Below, piece after piece: positions 42,930 through 52,397 of a stretch of DNA of 64,000 nt. The notes beneath the pieces were generated by a model. It was given only the letters and a program-made list of their open reading frames with translations. It ran no database searches and had not been told where the DNA came from. How positions within the stretch are numbered: position 1 is the stretch's first letter; every line of letters starts with the position of its first letter. The stretch comes from Opitutaceae bacterium (lineage in GTDB: Bacteria; Verrucomicrobiota; Verrucomicrobiia; Opitutales; Opitutaceae), in the NCBI GenBank assembly GCA_028284235.1, contig JANQSC010000028.1, positions 1 to 64,000 of the forward strand. Reading direction: 5' to 3'. The position numbers and the translations under genes were made by a program.

Positions 42930-44333
42930 ATGGCGGATGGCTTGGTCTTGATTGCGGGCATGTTCGATCCTATCGAGAAATTGAAAGAGCATTTGCGCCA
43001 CGCGAGCGTTTCCACGGATTCCGACTTTAAAGAGGGAATGGCGGGTTCGCGTTCCTTTTTGTCGACGCTTTTTTCCGAAATGGGACTGAGTGTTGAAATC
43101 GTGGATACGGATCTACATCCGATCGTATTGGCCAAGCGCGAGGGCGATTCCGCATGGCCTCATGTGATTGTCTACGGGCACTACGACGTGCAGCCCGCGG
43201 ATCCGCTCGGGCTTTGGGAAACAAAGCCATTCGAGCCGGAGGTGAGGGACGGGCGGATTTACGCTCGCGGGGCTGCGGACAACAAAGGGCCGCAAATGGC
43301 TCACATCGCCGCGGTTTCGGAGTTGCTGGATGAGAATCCGGACTTGCCGCTGCGGATTACGTTTTTGATCGAAGGGGAGGAGGAGATCGGAAGTCCGAGT
43401 TTGCTTCCGTTTCTAGAAAGCCGTCGCGAAGAGCTAGCGGAGGCGGACTTGGTATTGCTCTCGGATACAGTGAGCCCGTCTGCGGATCAACTGGTCGTGA
43501 CGGTTGGTTTGCGAGGCATTGCCGTGATGGATGTGGAATTCGAAGGTCCGAACAGCGATCTCCATTCGGGTTTGCATGGAGGGGCGGTTTATAATCCTGT
43601 GCAGGCTTTGTGCGAAGTCTGTGCTTCGCTCCACGACGCCGACAACCGAGTGACGGTTCCCGGTTTCTACGAAGGGGTAACCGAGGTGGAGGATTGGGAG
43701 CGCGAAGAATTGGACCGACTCGGTTCGGACGAGGGGAGTTACCGACAGTTTTTGGGTCTCGACCACTTGCATTCATTAAAAGGATACACGTCATTTGAGG
43801 CGATCCGCTATTTGCCGACGCTCGAATTCAATGGAATCGGAGGTGGCTACCAGGGTGAAGGGAGCAAGACGATCGTACCGGCTAAAGCGATGGCCAAGAT
43901 TTCGTGTCGGCTGGTCGGCAATCAGGACCCGAAGATTGTGGGTGAACGCGTGAAGCAGGCGATCTTGGAACGCGTCCCCAAGGGAATAACCGCCCGCGTA
44001 ACGATGGGGCATCAAGGAGCGCCTTATATGGTCGTCCCGCCCGGGAAGCCGAATTCGCCGGCGGACGCGCCGCAGCGATTGAACGACGCGTTTCGGGCAA
44101 CCGAACGGGCCATTACCGAGGAGTTCGACAAGCCTCCTTTGTTTTTGCGAGAAGGAGGCAGCATCCCGATTATCGCCGATATTAAACGGACGCTCGGTTT
44201 GGATTCCGTCATGATCGGACTATTCCTGCCCGAAGACAATTTGCACGCGCCCAATGAAAGTATGGATCTCGACGTCTTGAAAAAAGGGATACGGGTTTCT
44301 AAGAGAGTGTTGAACTCGTTGGCTTCGGAATAG
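42930..44333 (+). CDS. M20-family metallopeptidase (dipeptidase-like)
   Basis: The 467-residue protein has the M20 di-zinc landmarks YGHYDVQPADP (His, Asp), GAADNKGP (bridging Asp) and EGEEEIGS (catalytic and metal Glu). A dimerisation domain insert (LRGIAVMDVEFEGPNSDLHSGLHGG) is typical of the cytosolic nonspecific dipeptidase and succinyl-diaminopimelate desuccinylase branch. It likely cleaves dipeptides. A second ATG at 42960 is possible. It follows the PurH-like gene by 42 bp. Confidence 0.86.
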   Translation: MADGLVLIAGMFDPIEKLKEHLRHASVSTDSDFKEGMAGSRSFLSTLFSEMGLSVEIVDTDLHPIVLAKREGDSAWPHVIVYGHYDVQPADPLGLWETKPFEPEVRDGRIYARGAADNKGPQMAHIAAVSELLDENPDLPLRITFLIEGEEEIGSPSLLPFLESRREELAEADLVLLSDTVSPSADQLVVTVGLRGIAVMDVEFEGPNSDLHSGLHGGAVYNPVQALCEVCASLHDADNRVTVPGFYEGVTEVEDWEREELDRLGSDEGSYRQFLGLDHLHSLKGYTSFEAIRYLPTLEFNGIGGGYQGEGSKTIVPAKAMAKISCRLVGNQDPKIVGERVKQAILERVPKGITARVTMGHQGAPYMVVPPGKPNSPADAPQRLNDAFRATERAITEEFDKPPLFLREGGSIPIIADIKRTLGLDSVMIGLFLPEDNLHAPNESMDLDVLKKGIRVSKRVLNSLASE

Positions 44334-44356
44334 TATTGCGCAAACTATACCGTAGT

Positions 44357-44382
44357 TGGCAGACGGATTGATTTGTCTGCCA
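44357..44382. terminator. Possible bidirectional terminator between convergent genes
   Basis: TGGCAGAC (44357-44364) pairs perfectly with GTCTGCCA (44375-44382) around a 10-nt loop. It lies between the M20 peptidase and the convergent Asp-box gene; the T-run after it is weak. Confidence 0.4.
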
Positions 44383-44398
44383 TACGCTGTGTTTTGTG

Positions 44399-46828
44399 TT
44401 AGTGATACAAGTAGAGAGTGCGGTTAATGAAACAGTTCTCCTCACCGCAAATTTGCTCGGACCAGTGAATAGTCAACTCTAGGCCGGAGTCCGAGGTTCC
44501 CGAGATTGTCGCTCCGCATTCGACTTCCACCTGGCAAGTGGAATCCACCTTTCGAGTTAGCCCTATCTCAAGTGTTTTCGGGTCGATTGAGCCTGTGAAT
44601 ACGCTTCGCTCAGGGTCGCCGGACTTTTCGATGCGATCGATTGTAATACTGTCGTCGGCAAGCCAATTGAGTTGATAGCTTACTCGTTCGTGTTCCAGGT
44701 TTTGACTGGAGCAGTTACCGTTGCTGACGAGCTCCGTATTCAGATTGCCGGTCCACAGTCCTGAAAAATCTAAACCGGGTCCAACGGAAATACGATGAAA
44801 TTTCGCTTGGGAGGAGAGTTCGGGTTTCAAATCGAGGGACGCTTGTATGAGTTGGCTGCCTTCTTGCGGAAGAATCAGACTTTCGTTCCATTTTTCAAGG
44901 TCGTCACTGGTTTCGTGGTAGATTGTGATTTTAGTCGGGTCGGAATGGTAAGTGGACACATTTAAGAAACGACCGTTTTCTATCCGTGTTTGAATATTGG
45001 GTACGGAACTGATGGGATCCGCGTAGATTTGGCCTCGGGCGCCAATCGCCAAAATGCGGTTCTCAAATTCGACCATGTTTTCGATCCAAAAAATATCGTC
45101 GACTAACACTTTGTTTTCGACCCAGTTTTCTCCGTCGTAAGTGGCGTAGAGATTGCCTTTCCAATCCGCTAAGAATAGACCTGATTCGAACTCGAAGAAG
45201 CGATAGTATGGGTCGCTGTTTACATCGAAGAACGGTTCCTCTACGGGGAACCAGTTGTCGCCGTTGTTCGAAGCATGCACTCGATCGTTGATGACCATGA
45301 AGTGTTTGCCTTTGAAAGTTGCGTAGCTTTTCTGAATCTCCTCTTCGCCGGGCGATTTGCGATTAGTCCATGTGAGTCCATCTTCAGATCGAAGATCCGG
45401 AGCTGCCATCTCGGTCGTAAGAATAAACTCCCCATCCTCATAGCGGAGACTTGATGCGAATCCTTCTGCAGTTGTGGCGGAGGATTGCCATTCCGAAGTG
45501 GAGTTCAAAACGCGCATCAGAATTCCGTTGTTGAACGCGAATAGGATGTCGTTGGCGGAAATGATGTGGGATATGTCGCCAGGGAGAATGGGAATGTCTT
45601 CTGCGGGTTCCCAATTGCTCCCGTTTTCGCTCGAATAGAAATCTGAAGTGAGGATATTTCGCCTATAGAAATTTCCTTTGTGCGCGAAGGGTAGAGAGTT
45701 ACTACCGTCCGGATCGGCGGTTCGCCAAGAAATGAGATTCGTGGAGAATTCCAGTCCTCGAGCGAAATCCCGGGCGACAACGCCCTTGTTATCAATGAAC
45801 GCGTATTCGGCTGCTCCGGTGCCGGACTGAGAATTCGTATTGTTGTACCAACGTTCGCCGTCTGAGGAGTGCATCAAGAAGCCTTCGCCTCCAACGACGA
45901 CAATCCGTTCTTCGCTCGAGGTTATCGATTTCAGTCCGACTCCCATGGGTAGAATACAGAGGTTTAAGAGACTGCCTTGCCGGTCGGAACGAAATATTCC
46001 TCCACTTTCGTGAGCTAGGATGTAGTAGTGGTTTTTGAATGACGCGATGTCGTGAAGCCGTTCGCCGCCAGGATCTCGAACGATGTCCCATGCAGTTCCG
46101 TTAGTAGATCGCAGAATCACTCCATCGTAGCCTACTATTACAAACTCGTCATCGGCGAAAATAACTCTGGTTAGGTCGGAGGTCACGCCACTGGAGCGAA
46201 CTGTCCAATTTTCTCCATCTGGGCTGGTGAGAATTGTCCCAAAGGAACCGCATATAACAAAGAGTCCCTTGGCGAAAACGATCGAGTCGCCACGACTTCC
46301 GGGCAAATTTATAACGGGCCCTCCTTCCGCTCCATCTGGTAGGCGCCACACGCGGCCCGCGGAGATGAGGATAAGTTGGACTCCGTTGCCGTACGCGCCA
46401 TCTTTGTATCCCTGATTCGAAGTCACATCGGGAGCGACCCATTCAGACGGATGTTCAGCGGACATAAAACTACTTCCCCAAACACTGTAGTTGAATGCGT
46501 ACCAGCCATTCTCGGAGTGGGTGATTCGATTGATAGCGAACCCGGGTTGGTTGTTAGACGCGATCTGATCGGTCTCCCAATTCACACCGTTACTCGATAT
46601 TGCGAATCGTGAACTTTCTCCGGCTGCGACGAATTGCGAACCATCGTAAGCGACTGTGTTGTATCGGATCAGCGACTGCTCCTCTCCGATAGGCATCCAC
46701 TCTTCCTGGGCAGGCAATGCTGCAATCGCCAGACAGTTGATCGCTATGAAAGGCGCGAATCGAACACAACGATCAAAGGTCACTGCGGAAAAGAAGTCGA
46801 AAAGCGCTACTAGATTTGAGCAATACAT
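44399..46828 (-). CDS. Secreted Asp-box (BNR-like) beta-propeller protein
   Basis: The protein of about 809 residues begins with a signal peptide ending near ALPAQ and carries about ten Asp-box-like repeats of the S-x-D/N-G-x-x-W type: SSNGVNWE, SPDGENWT, STNGTAWD, SSDGERWY, SSENGSNWE, SEDGLTWT, SNNGDNWF and others. Such repeats form sialidase-like or Ycf48-like propellers. No sialidase catalytic residues were traced, so a glycan-binding or scaffold role is as likely as an enzyme. The C-terminal 180 residues form a separate beta-rich region. The ATG at 46828 is preferred to a GTG at 46879. Base composition looks slightly lower in GC than flanking core genes. Confidence 0.65.
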   Translation of the reverse strand: MYCSNLVALFDFFSAVTFDRCVRFAPFIAINCLAIAALPAQEEWMPIGEEQSLIRYNTVAYDGSQFVAAGESSRFAISSNGVNWETDQIASNNQPGFAINRITHSENGWYAFNYSVWGSSFMSAEHPSEWVAPDVTSNQGYKDGAYGNGVQLILISAGRVWRLPDGAEGGPVINLPGSRGDSIVFAKGLFVICGSFGTILTSPDGENWTVRSSGVTSDLTRVIFADDEFVIVGYDGVILRSTNGTAWDIVRDPGGERLHDIASFKNHYYILAHESGGIFRSDRQGSLLNLCILPMGVGLKSITSSEERIVVVGGEGFLMHSSDGERWYNNTNSQSGTGAAEYAFIDNKGVVARDFARGLEFSTNLISWRTADPDGSNSLPFAHKGNFYRRNILTSDFYSSENGSNWEPAEDIPILPGDISHIISANDILFAFNNGILMRVLNSTSEWQSSATTAEGFASSLRYEDGEFILTTEMAAPDLRSEDGLTWTNRKSPGEEEIQKSYATFKGKHFMVINDRVHASNNGDNWFPVEEPFFDVNSDPYYRFFEFESGLFLADWKGNLYATYDGENWVENKVLVDDIFWIENMVEFENRILAIGARGQIYADPISSVPNIQTRIENGRFLNVSTYHSDPTKITIYHETSDDLEKWNESLILPQEGSQLIQASLDLKPELSSQAKFHRISVGPGLDFSGLWTGNLNTELVSNGNCSSQNLEHERVSYQLNWLADDSITIDRIEKSGDPERSVFTGSIDPKTLEIGLTRKVDSTCQVEVECGATISGTSDSGLELTIHWSEQICGEENCFINRTLYLYH

Positions 46829-46975
46829 GATCTTGTCTGAATCACAGAGAAACGTACCCGAAAGGGGATGGGAATTCACCTAGTGGGGAAATGCGGACCT
46901 AGAATAAACGCTTAGGTGAACTAACCGTGCAACGACTATTTCGTGTTTTTGTCCGGCGAGACCTAAGTCTGAAAC

Positions 46976-48124
46976 TCAGGATCGCCTCCGATAGCTTTGC
47001 ATCGTGTCGAAGATCGACTCGCGCAGGTCGAACAGACATCTGCGCACGTCGATTTGCCAGTCGTCCTTTTTTTCCTGGACGGAACCGGCCGCTTCCAAAG
47101 TGGCAATCGTGAGGTGCAAGAGATGGAGGGAGCGTTTGAGGGTGGCGACGATGAATCCGGGTTCGGGATCCACGCCTTCGGCGACTTCTTCGAGGGCGGC
47201 GATCAATTTGCTCACCGTGAGCTGGGAGTGCCAAAGGAGCTGATTCCAAGGGTTGCTGCTTTCGTCGTTCAACAGTTTGCGGGACTCGGTTTCGAAGAAT
47301 ATCCGCGAGGTGATATCCATCATCTCGGAGATTAACGGGTGATTGGGGATATACTCGTCCGAGGAATCGGGGCCGTCTTCGAAAAGACCGGGTTCGCTTT
47401 CGTCCCATGATTCTTCTTCCGTCTCGGGTTCGTCCACGTACTCGATGCTTTCCACTTCCCAGCCCATCGCTTCGGCGACGAGTTCCTCGCAGTTGGGCTC
47501 GTCTCCGTACTTTTCAAACAACTCCATAAGCATGTCGCTATGGGCGTCGGACTTTTGCAAGAAGGCTTCCCATTGAAACTCGTTCATTTCTCTGGCCGGG
47601 GGTAGAGGGTCGGTGTCCGGCTCGATCGCTGCGGCCAGATTGTCCATGAAGTCGAACATGGCTTGTTGGTTTTTGAGGCGTTGCTCGATTTCCTCGTTCG
47701 CGGTCAACGTCCATTGCGGCAAGGTCACCTTCCAATCGTAGTCGGTGGTCTCGATCAGTACGCGTCCGTTGCGTTCGCTGAACCACTCTATGTAGAGGCA
47801 ATTTCCGATCGTGTAGGGCGGTTTTCCTTTGGGGAAGGTTCCGACGACGTTTTCGGGATCGACGGGGATTTTGACTTTTTTCGAGGCGGTGATGTCGCCG
47901 ACGACTCCGTCTTGGCAAATGTCGAAGCCGGAGTAGTCGCCTTCGACCGGTTCTGGATTTTCGAATACAAGCGTGGCGCCGGCGAGGTCGCGGTAGCAGT
48001 TTCCTTTCAAATTCAGCTCGATGGGAGTGTTTAGACCCTTGAGCCAGAGGAAGCCGGTGACCTGGTTGGGTATTTGGTTGCGAATTTCTCCTTTGATGAC
48101 GTTTCGATCAATGCGCCAAGCCAT
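46976..48124 (-). CDS. Conserved hypothetical acidic protein
   Basis: The 382-residue protein was not recognised. The N-terminal half (MAWRIDRNVIKGEIRNQIP, LWLKGLNTPIELNLKGNCYRDLAGATL) looks like a beta-rich domain; it ends near residue 155. A highly acidic stretch (about residues 225-265, many Glu and Asp) and a helical C-terminal third (SRIFFETESRKLL, LLHLTIATLEAAG) follow. No signal peptide or membrane helix is seen. The gene starts divergently from the M20 deacylase gene. Confidence 0.6.
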   Translation of the reverse strand: MAWRIDRNVIKGEIRNQIPNQVTGFLWLKGLNTPIELNLKGNCYRDLAGATLVFENPEPVEGDYSGFDICQDGVVGDITASKKVKIPVDPENVVGTFPKGKPPYTIGNCLYIEWFSERNGRVLIETTDYDWKVTLPQWTLTANEEIEQRLKNQQAMFDFMDNLAAAIEPDTDPLPPAREMNEFQWEAFLQKSDAHSDMLMELFEKYGDEPNCEELVAEAMGWEVESIEYVDEPETEEESWDESEPGLFEDGPDSSDEYIPNHPLISEMMDITSRIFFETESRKLLNDESSNPWNQLLWHSQLTVSKLIAALEEVAEGVDPEPGFIVATLKRSLHLLHLTIATLEAAGSVQEKKDDWQIDVRRCLFDLRESIFDTMQSYRRRS

Positions 48125-48237
48125 TGCCGAACAAGTAGGTGTCGTTTTGACGCGCTGTCAACCGCGTGGTGGAGTTTGGGCGGGATTAGGCTTCGGGTAT
48201 TGATTCGGGCGAGTCGAGCGCTAGGGTTTCAGGCGCC

Positions 48238-49356
48238 ATGAGCGAGTGTCTTGATCTTCTTAAACAGCTAGTGTCGATCCCGAGCGTGAATCCCGCCTAT
48301 GGGGGACCCGGCGAGGCCGAAGTGGAGGCCTTTGTGACTGCCCGCTTGCGCGACGCGGGAATCGAGTTTCGAACTCAAGAAGTGCTGCCGGGCCGAAACA
48401 ACGTGGTGGCTCGCATCGGTCCTGCGGACGTGCCGGCGGTGTTGCTCGACGGCCACATGGATACAGTCGGAGTGGATGGCTGGGCGGTGGGCGAGAGTCC
48501 GTACACGCCGGTCGAGCGGGACGGAAAACTCTACGCCCGCGGTTCGTGCGACACGAAGGCGAGTCTGTCGGTGTTTTTGACTTTGGCCGAGCGTTTGTCG
48601 AGCCGGTCGGGAGCGATGAAGCGGGCGCTGGTATTTGCCGCGACGGCCGACGAAGAGTCGGCCCAGTTGGGAGCGTACAAGTTGGCAGAGTTATTCGAAG
48701 AGCTGAATGTAAACGCGGCAATTACCGGCGAGCCAACGGGGAGCGCTCTGATAACGAAGCACAAAGGAGCGTGCCGCTACCGGATTGAAGCGACGGGAAA
48801 GGCGGCGCACGGGTCAACGCCTGAATTGGGGGAGAATGCGATATACAAAATCGCTCGGATTACGGAAAAGCTGAGTCGGTACGCGGAGTTGTTGTCGAAG
48901 GAGGAGTCGCTTGGGTATATTGAAAAAGGCAGTCTCAATGTCGGCAGAATTGGCGGGGGGATCGGATTTAATATCGTGCCGGACCAGTGCGGCATCGAAG
49001 TGGACCGGCGTTTGGGCGTGCTCGAGAACATGGAGGAGTCGCGCGTGGCGATCGACTCGATTGTCGAAGGCGAGGAAGGCGTGAGCGTATCCACTTTTCT
49101 AGAGCGCCCGGCATTGAATACCGACAACGAAAGCTGGTTTCCTCAAGCGATGCGGGACGCCGCTTCGATGGCGGGCGAGGAAACCGCGTTTGGCGAAGTC
49201 GCGTTCATGACCAATGGGGTCGCTTATGCGGAGGCGGGTGTACCGACGGTCGTTTTCGGGCCGGGGAGCATCGAGCAAGCTCACAAAACGGACGAGTACA
49301 TTGAGCTGGGCGAGATGGAGCGTTCACTGGCGATACTTGAAAAGTTGTTCATTTAG
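48238..49356 (+). CDS. M20-family deacylase (ArgE/DapE-like)
   Basis: The 372-residue protein has the di-zinc M20 motifs DGHMDTVG (His, Asp), ARGSCDTKAS (bridging Asp) and ADEESAQLG (Glu), plus a dimerisation domain (AHGSTPELGENA). Length and motif wording fit acetylornithine deacetylase or succinyl-diaminopimelate desuccinylase; the lysine pathway genes dapA and dapB lie 13 kb away. The substrate cannot be chosen from sequence alone. Confidence 0.84.
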   Translation: MSECLDLLKQLVSIPSVNPAYGGPGEAEVEAFVTARLRDAGIEFRTQEVLPGRNNVVARIGPADVPAVLLDGHMDTVGVDGWAVGESPYTPVERDGKLYARGSCDTKASLSVFLTLAERLSSRSGAMKRALVFAATADEESAQLGAYKLAELFEELNVNAAITGEPTGSALITKHKGACRYRIEATGKAAHGSTPELGENAIYKIARITEKLSRYAELLSKEESLGYIEKGSLNVGRIGGGIGFNIVPDQCGIEVDRRLGVLENMEESRVAIDSIVEGEEGVSVSTFLERPALNTDNESWFPQAMRDAASMAGEETAFGEVAFMTNGVAYAEAGVPTVVFGPGSIEQAHKTDEYIELGEMERSLAILEKLFI

Positions 49357-49486
49357 AGGAGCGTTCGTGAGCGAGTTCGGGTTAGCAAGGCCCCGCTACC
49401 ACTGTAGAGCGAATCTCGAGCGGGCCTTGGGTTGACAAGCGGACGGGGGCCGGGCGAATATCGAGCGTCTTCTCTTTCTTCAACCG

Positions 49487-50461
49487 ATGGTATCAAAAAC
49501 GAATCCTGGCTGCTGCGCTCCGTCGAATACGGGATCGAGCTGTGGTGGCGAATCCGAGAAGCGCACGGAAACGCCGCTAGGAAAAGCGCCGGATTTCGGA
49601 AGTCGAGACGGCATGGTTCGGATTGAGCCGGGCGCGTTCTTGATGGGCACCGACAGCGACGAGGCCTGGGAAGCGGACGGCGAAAAACTGGTTCAGTCGA
49701 TCGAGTTGGACGCGTATTGGATTTCCCGTTGCTGCGTCACGAATCGCGAATTCGCCGCGTTCGTCGACGACACGGGCTTCGTCACCGAAGCGGAGCGTTT
49801 CGGGTGGTCTTATGTCTTTCATATCCTCCTTCCAAAATCGACTTTGAAGCGGCTCAAGCCGCAGAATGTACAAGGGCTCGAATGGTGGTACGGCGTGCAA
49901 GGGGCGTGTTGGAAGAAGCCGGAAGGGCCGGGTTCGAATATCAAGAAGCGCTTGGACTACCCGGTCATTCACATCAGCTGGAACGACGCGCTCGCTTATT
50001 GCCAGTGGAAGGGGCACAGACTTCCGACGGAAGCGGAGTGGGAGAAGGCGGCTCGCGGCGGGCTCGAGCAGAAGATGTACGCATGGGGCGACGAGCTCAC
50101 GCCGGACGGCAAACACCGTTGCAATATCTGGCAGGGCCAGTTTCCGACGAGCAACACAGCGGAGGACGGTCATGTCGGTCCGGCTCCGGCCCGATCATTC
50201 CGGGCGAACGGGTTCGGTTTATACAATGTAGCGGGCAATGTCTGGGAGTGGTGCCATGACTGGTATTCGCCGACCTGGCGGCTCACTCACGACGGGCCCA
50301 ACCCCGAGGGGCCGGAATCGGGAGACCGCCGGGTAATGAAAGGCGGTTCCTACCTGTGCCATAACAGCTATTGCAATCGCTACCGGGTCGCGGCGCGAAC
50401 GTCCAACACGCCCGACTCGTCCACGGGCAACATCGGTTTTCGGACGGCGATGGACGACTAG
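49487..50461 (+). CDS. Formylglycine-generating enzyme
   Basis: The 324-residue protein is a SUMF1-type FGE. The substrate-binding cysteine pair Cys291 and Cys296 lies in GGSYLCHNSYCNRYRVAARTS, which matches the human enzyme active site closely, followed by NTPDSSTGNIGFR. The core FGE fold begins at about residue 43 (MVRIEPGAFLMG). It oxidises the sulfatase Cys to formylglycine, so it should activate both sulfatases in this window (27779-29218 and 63464 on). The first 40 residues are Cys- and Ser-rich (NPGCCAPS). Confidence 0.93.
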   Translation: MVSKTNPGCCAPSNTGSSCGGESEKRTETPLGKAPDFGSRDGMVRIEPGAFLMGTDSDEAWEADGEKLVQSIELDAYWISRCCVTNREFAAFVDDTGFVTEAERFGWSYVFHILLPKSTLKRLKPQNVQGLEWWYGVQGACWKKPEGPGSNIKKRLDYPVIHISWNDALAYCQWKGHRLPTEAEWEKAARGGLEQKMYAWGDELTPDGKHRCNIWQGQFPTSNTAEDGHVGPAPARSFRANGFGLYNVAGNVWEWCHDWYSPTWRLTHDGPNPEGPESGDRRVMKGGSYLCHNSYCNRYRVAARTSNTPDSSTGNIGFRTAMDD

Positions 50462-50477
50462 GCCACGTGGCCTAGTC
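50456..50477. repeat. 22-bp perfect palindrome shared by two stop codons
   Basis: A perfect 22-bp dyad with 11-bp arms (GACTAGGCCAC and its complement) contains the TAG of the FGE gene and, on the other strand, the TAG of the receiver/coiled-coil gene. Both genes end with the same Asp-stop codon pair inside it. It may act as a compact transcription stop for both directions. Confidence 0.6.
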
Positions 50478-52133
50478 CGTAGACGCGCTGCGGCCGATGC
50501 GGAGCGGTCCGCGGTTCCCTTTGCGGCGGCGCGGCGGCTTGTTCCAAGTCTTTGGCTCGAACTTGTCGTCTGCGGCCGCTTTAGATTCCGATTCGGCGGT
50601 GGCGTCATCGCTGGCTTTGGCCGCTTTCGGTGATTCGCTCTCGCTCTCGGGCTCGTCCTCGGTCTTTTTGTCGCGGGAAGCGTGTTTCGGCAAGGCGCGT
50701 TCTTCCTGGTCGATCGAGCTTTGCATCCGTTTTAGCTGGTCTTCGAACTGCTTGAGCTCGGACTGCTTGGTTTGGAGTTCCTCGATGTCTTCCTGGAAAT
50801 TCTGTTTGGCCTGTTCGAATTGGCGGAACTCCTCCTTGAAGTTGGCTTGGTCGACTTGGAGTTTGAGCTGCTCCTCTTTGACCTTGTTCTGCAGTTCGCG
50901 GAGAGAGACTTCGGCGTCCTTCTTGTTGACTTCGATTTCGCGCTGGCGCTTTTCGAATTGGTCGTCGAAGGCTTTCTGGCTTTCGTCCAGTTTATCGGCC
51001 TTCTCTTTCAGCTTGAAGCTCTCCATGTCGACGAGACGCTTCGCTTCCGCGAGCTCGTCCAGTTCAGGATTGGAAGCGCGCAACTTGATTTCGTTCTCAA
51101 GCGTCTCGATTTCCTTGGCGCGCTGTTCGAGGATGAACTCCTTCTCGGCGATGGACTCGTTGGCGTTTTGCAACGACTCCTGTAGCGACTTGATTTCCTC
51201 TGCGTGGTCGTCGGACTGGGAGGAAGCGACCTTGGCTTGCTCCAGATCTCGATTGAGATCGGTGATCTGCGCTTCCAGATCGAGCCGAGTGGCGTTCCAT
51301 TCCAGCTGAGCGGCGTCGAGTTTCTCCTGAAGTTCGGACGCTTTTTCGTCGGTGGTCGGAATTCCGTTTTCCTCGGCCTCGAACTGACGGGCTTCGAGGT
51401 CGGCCAGCATGACTTCCGCTTCCGCCTTTTGCTTGGCGATGCGGGCTTCGCGTTCTTTCAGTTTCTTTTCGCGCTCCTCCAGATCGGTGATCCGTTCGAC
51501 GGTTTCCGCCGACGCGCCGCCGGTTTCGTCGCTCCGCTTTTTAATTTCGGCGAGAAGGGTCTCGGACTTCGCGTTGCTTTCCAGAAGCTTCTGGTTGCTT
51601 TCCTCAAGCTCCGTGATTTTGGCGATGGCTTCTTCGAGGTCTGTTTTGAGTTTTCGAGATTCCGCTTCGTCGGCGTTCGCCTTGGAAGGGTCGTTTTTCT
51701 TAAACAGGGCGGAAAGGGCTTGCTCGACTTCGACCATGTCTTCCCAAGTGACGTCGTCGTCTTCCGTCTCGTTGTTGAAAAACTCGTTGGTCGCTTCGAA
51801 TACGCGCTTCAAGTTCGACGGCTCGTCAATGATGTCTGTAACGCCGGAGCGGATACACTCGATGACGTCGTCGAGTTCGTGATCGTCGGACAGCAGGAAG
51901 ACGGGCAGCTTCGGCTGGTTCTCCTTGAGCTTGGACACCAAGCCCAATCGGTTGCGGTTTTCTGGCAGGGCCCGATCGGTTATGGCGAGGTCGTAGTGCT
52001 CGCTCTGAACGGCGTCCATAGCGGATTTCGCGTCCGAATGAGCGCTGATGCGATAGCCGGTGCCTGAGAGGAGAAACGACAACGCCTTTGCGTCCTCCGA
52101 GTCGTTTCTGACAATTAGTATTTTTTCGTTCAA
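50472..52133 (-). CDS. Receiver-domain protein with a long coiled coil
   Basis: The protein of about 553 residues has an N-terminal response-regulator receiver (EKILIVRNDSEDAKALSFLL, HYDLAITDRALPEN). The phospho-acceptor Asp is present, but the usual Thr/Ser and Lys switch positions read FLLSDD and DIIDEPS, so the conserved Lys-Pro is Glu-Pro and signalling may be altered. Residues about 155-480 are continuous heptad-like coiled coil rich in Glu, Lys and Leu. The C-terminal tail is Ser/Glu/Lys-rich and ends with a basic RRRKGNRGPLRIGR patch. The start is a TTG chosen so that the receiver begins with NEKILIV. It could be a cytoskeletal or scaffolding regulator. Confidence 0.7.
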   Translation of the reverse strand: MNEKILIVRNDSEDAKALSFLLSGTGYRISAHSDAKSAMDAVQSEHYDLAITDRALPENRNRLGLVSKLKENQPKLPVFLLSDDHELDDVIECIRSGVTDIIDEPSNLKRVFEATNEFFNNETEDDDVTWEDMVEVEQALSALFKKNDPSKANADEAESRKLKTDLEEAIAKITELEESNQKLLESNAKSETLLAEIKKRSDETGGASAETVERITDLEEREKKLKEREARIAKQKAEAEVMLADLEARQFEAEENGIPTTDEKASELQEKLDAAQLEWNATRLDLEAQITDLNRDLEQAKVASSQSDDHAEEIKSLQESLQNANESIAEKEFILEQRAKEIETLENEIKLRASNPELDELAEAKRLVDMESFKLKEKADKLDESQKAFDDQFEKRQREIEVNKKDAEVSLRELQNKVKEEQLKLQVDQANFKEEFRQFEQAKQNFQEDIEELQTKQSELKQFEDQLKRMQSSIDQEERALPKHASRDKKTEDEPESESESPKAAKASDDATAESESKAAADDKFEPKTWNKPPRRRKGNRGPLRIGRSASTD

Positions 52134-52397
52134 AACGTGCCTGGGTGTTAGGATTGTTGCGGGGCGATATTTCGCCTGTGTTTTACACGTCAATTTCGAA
52201 GGCTCGCTGAATTCTCCCAGTCGGGTTTTACACTAATTATACGTCTGATTAACGGGTTCGAGACCGCTTGAAATTCCCGGCGCGCGGATGGCGCCGAATT
52301 GAGGGTCGGTTCGATCGATTGTCGACGCTCGGGAAGTCCTTCAAAGGAAGGACGATAGGCGGACCGGGAGCGGGGCTGGCCCGGGGAGTGGATTCGG

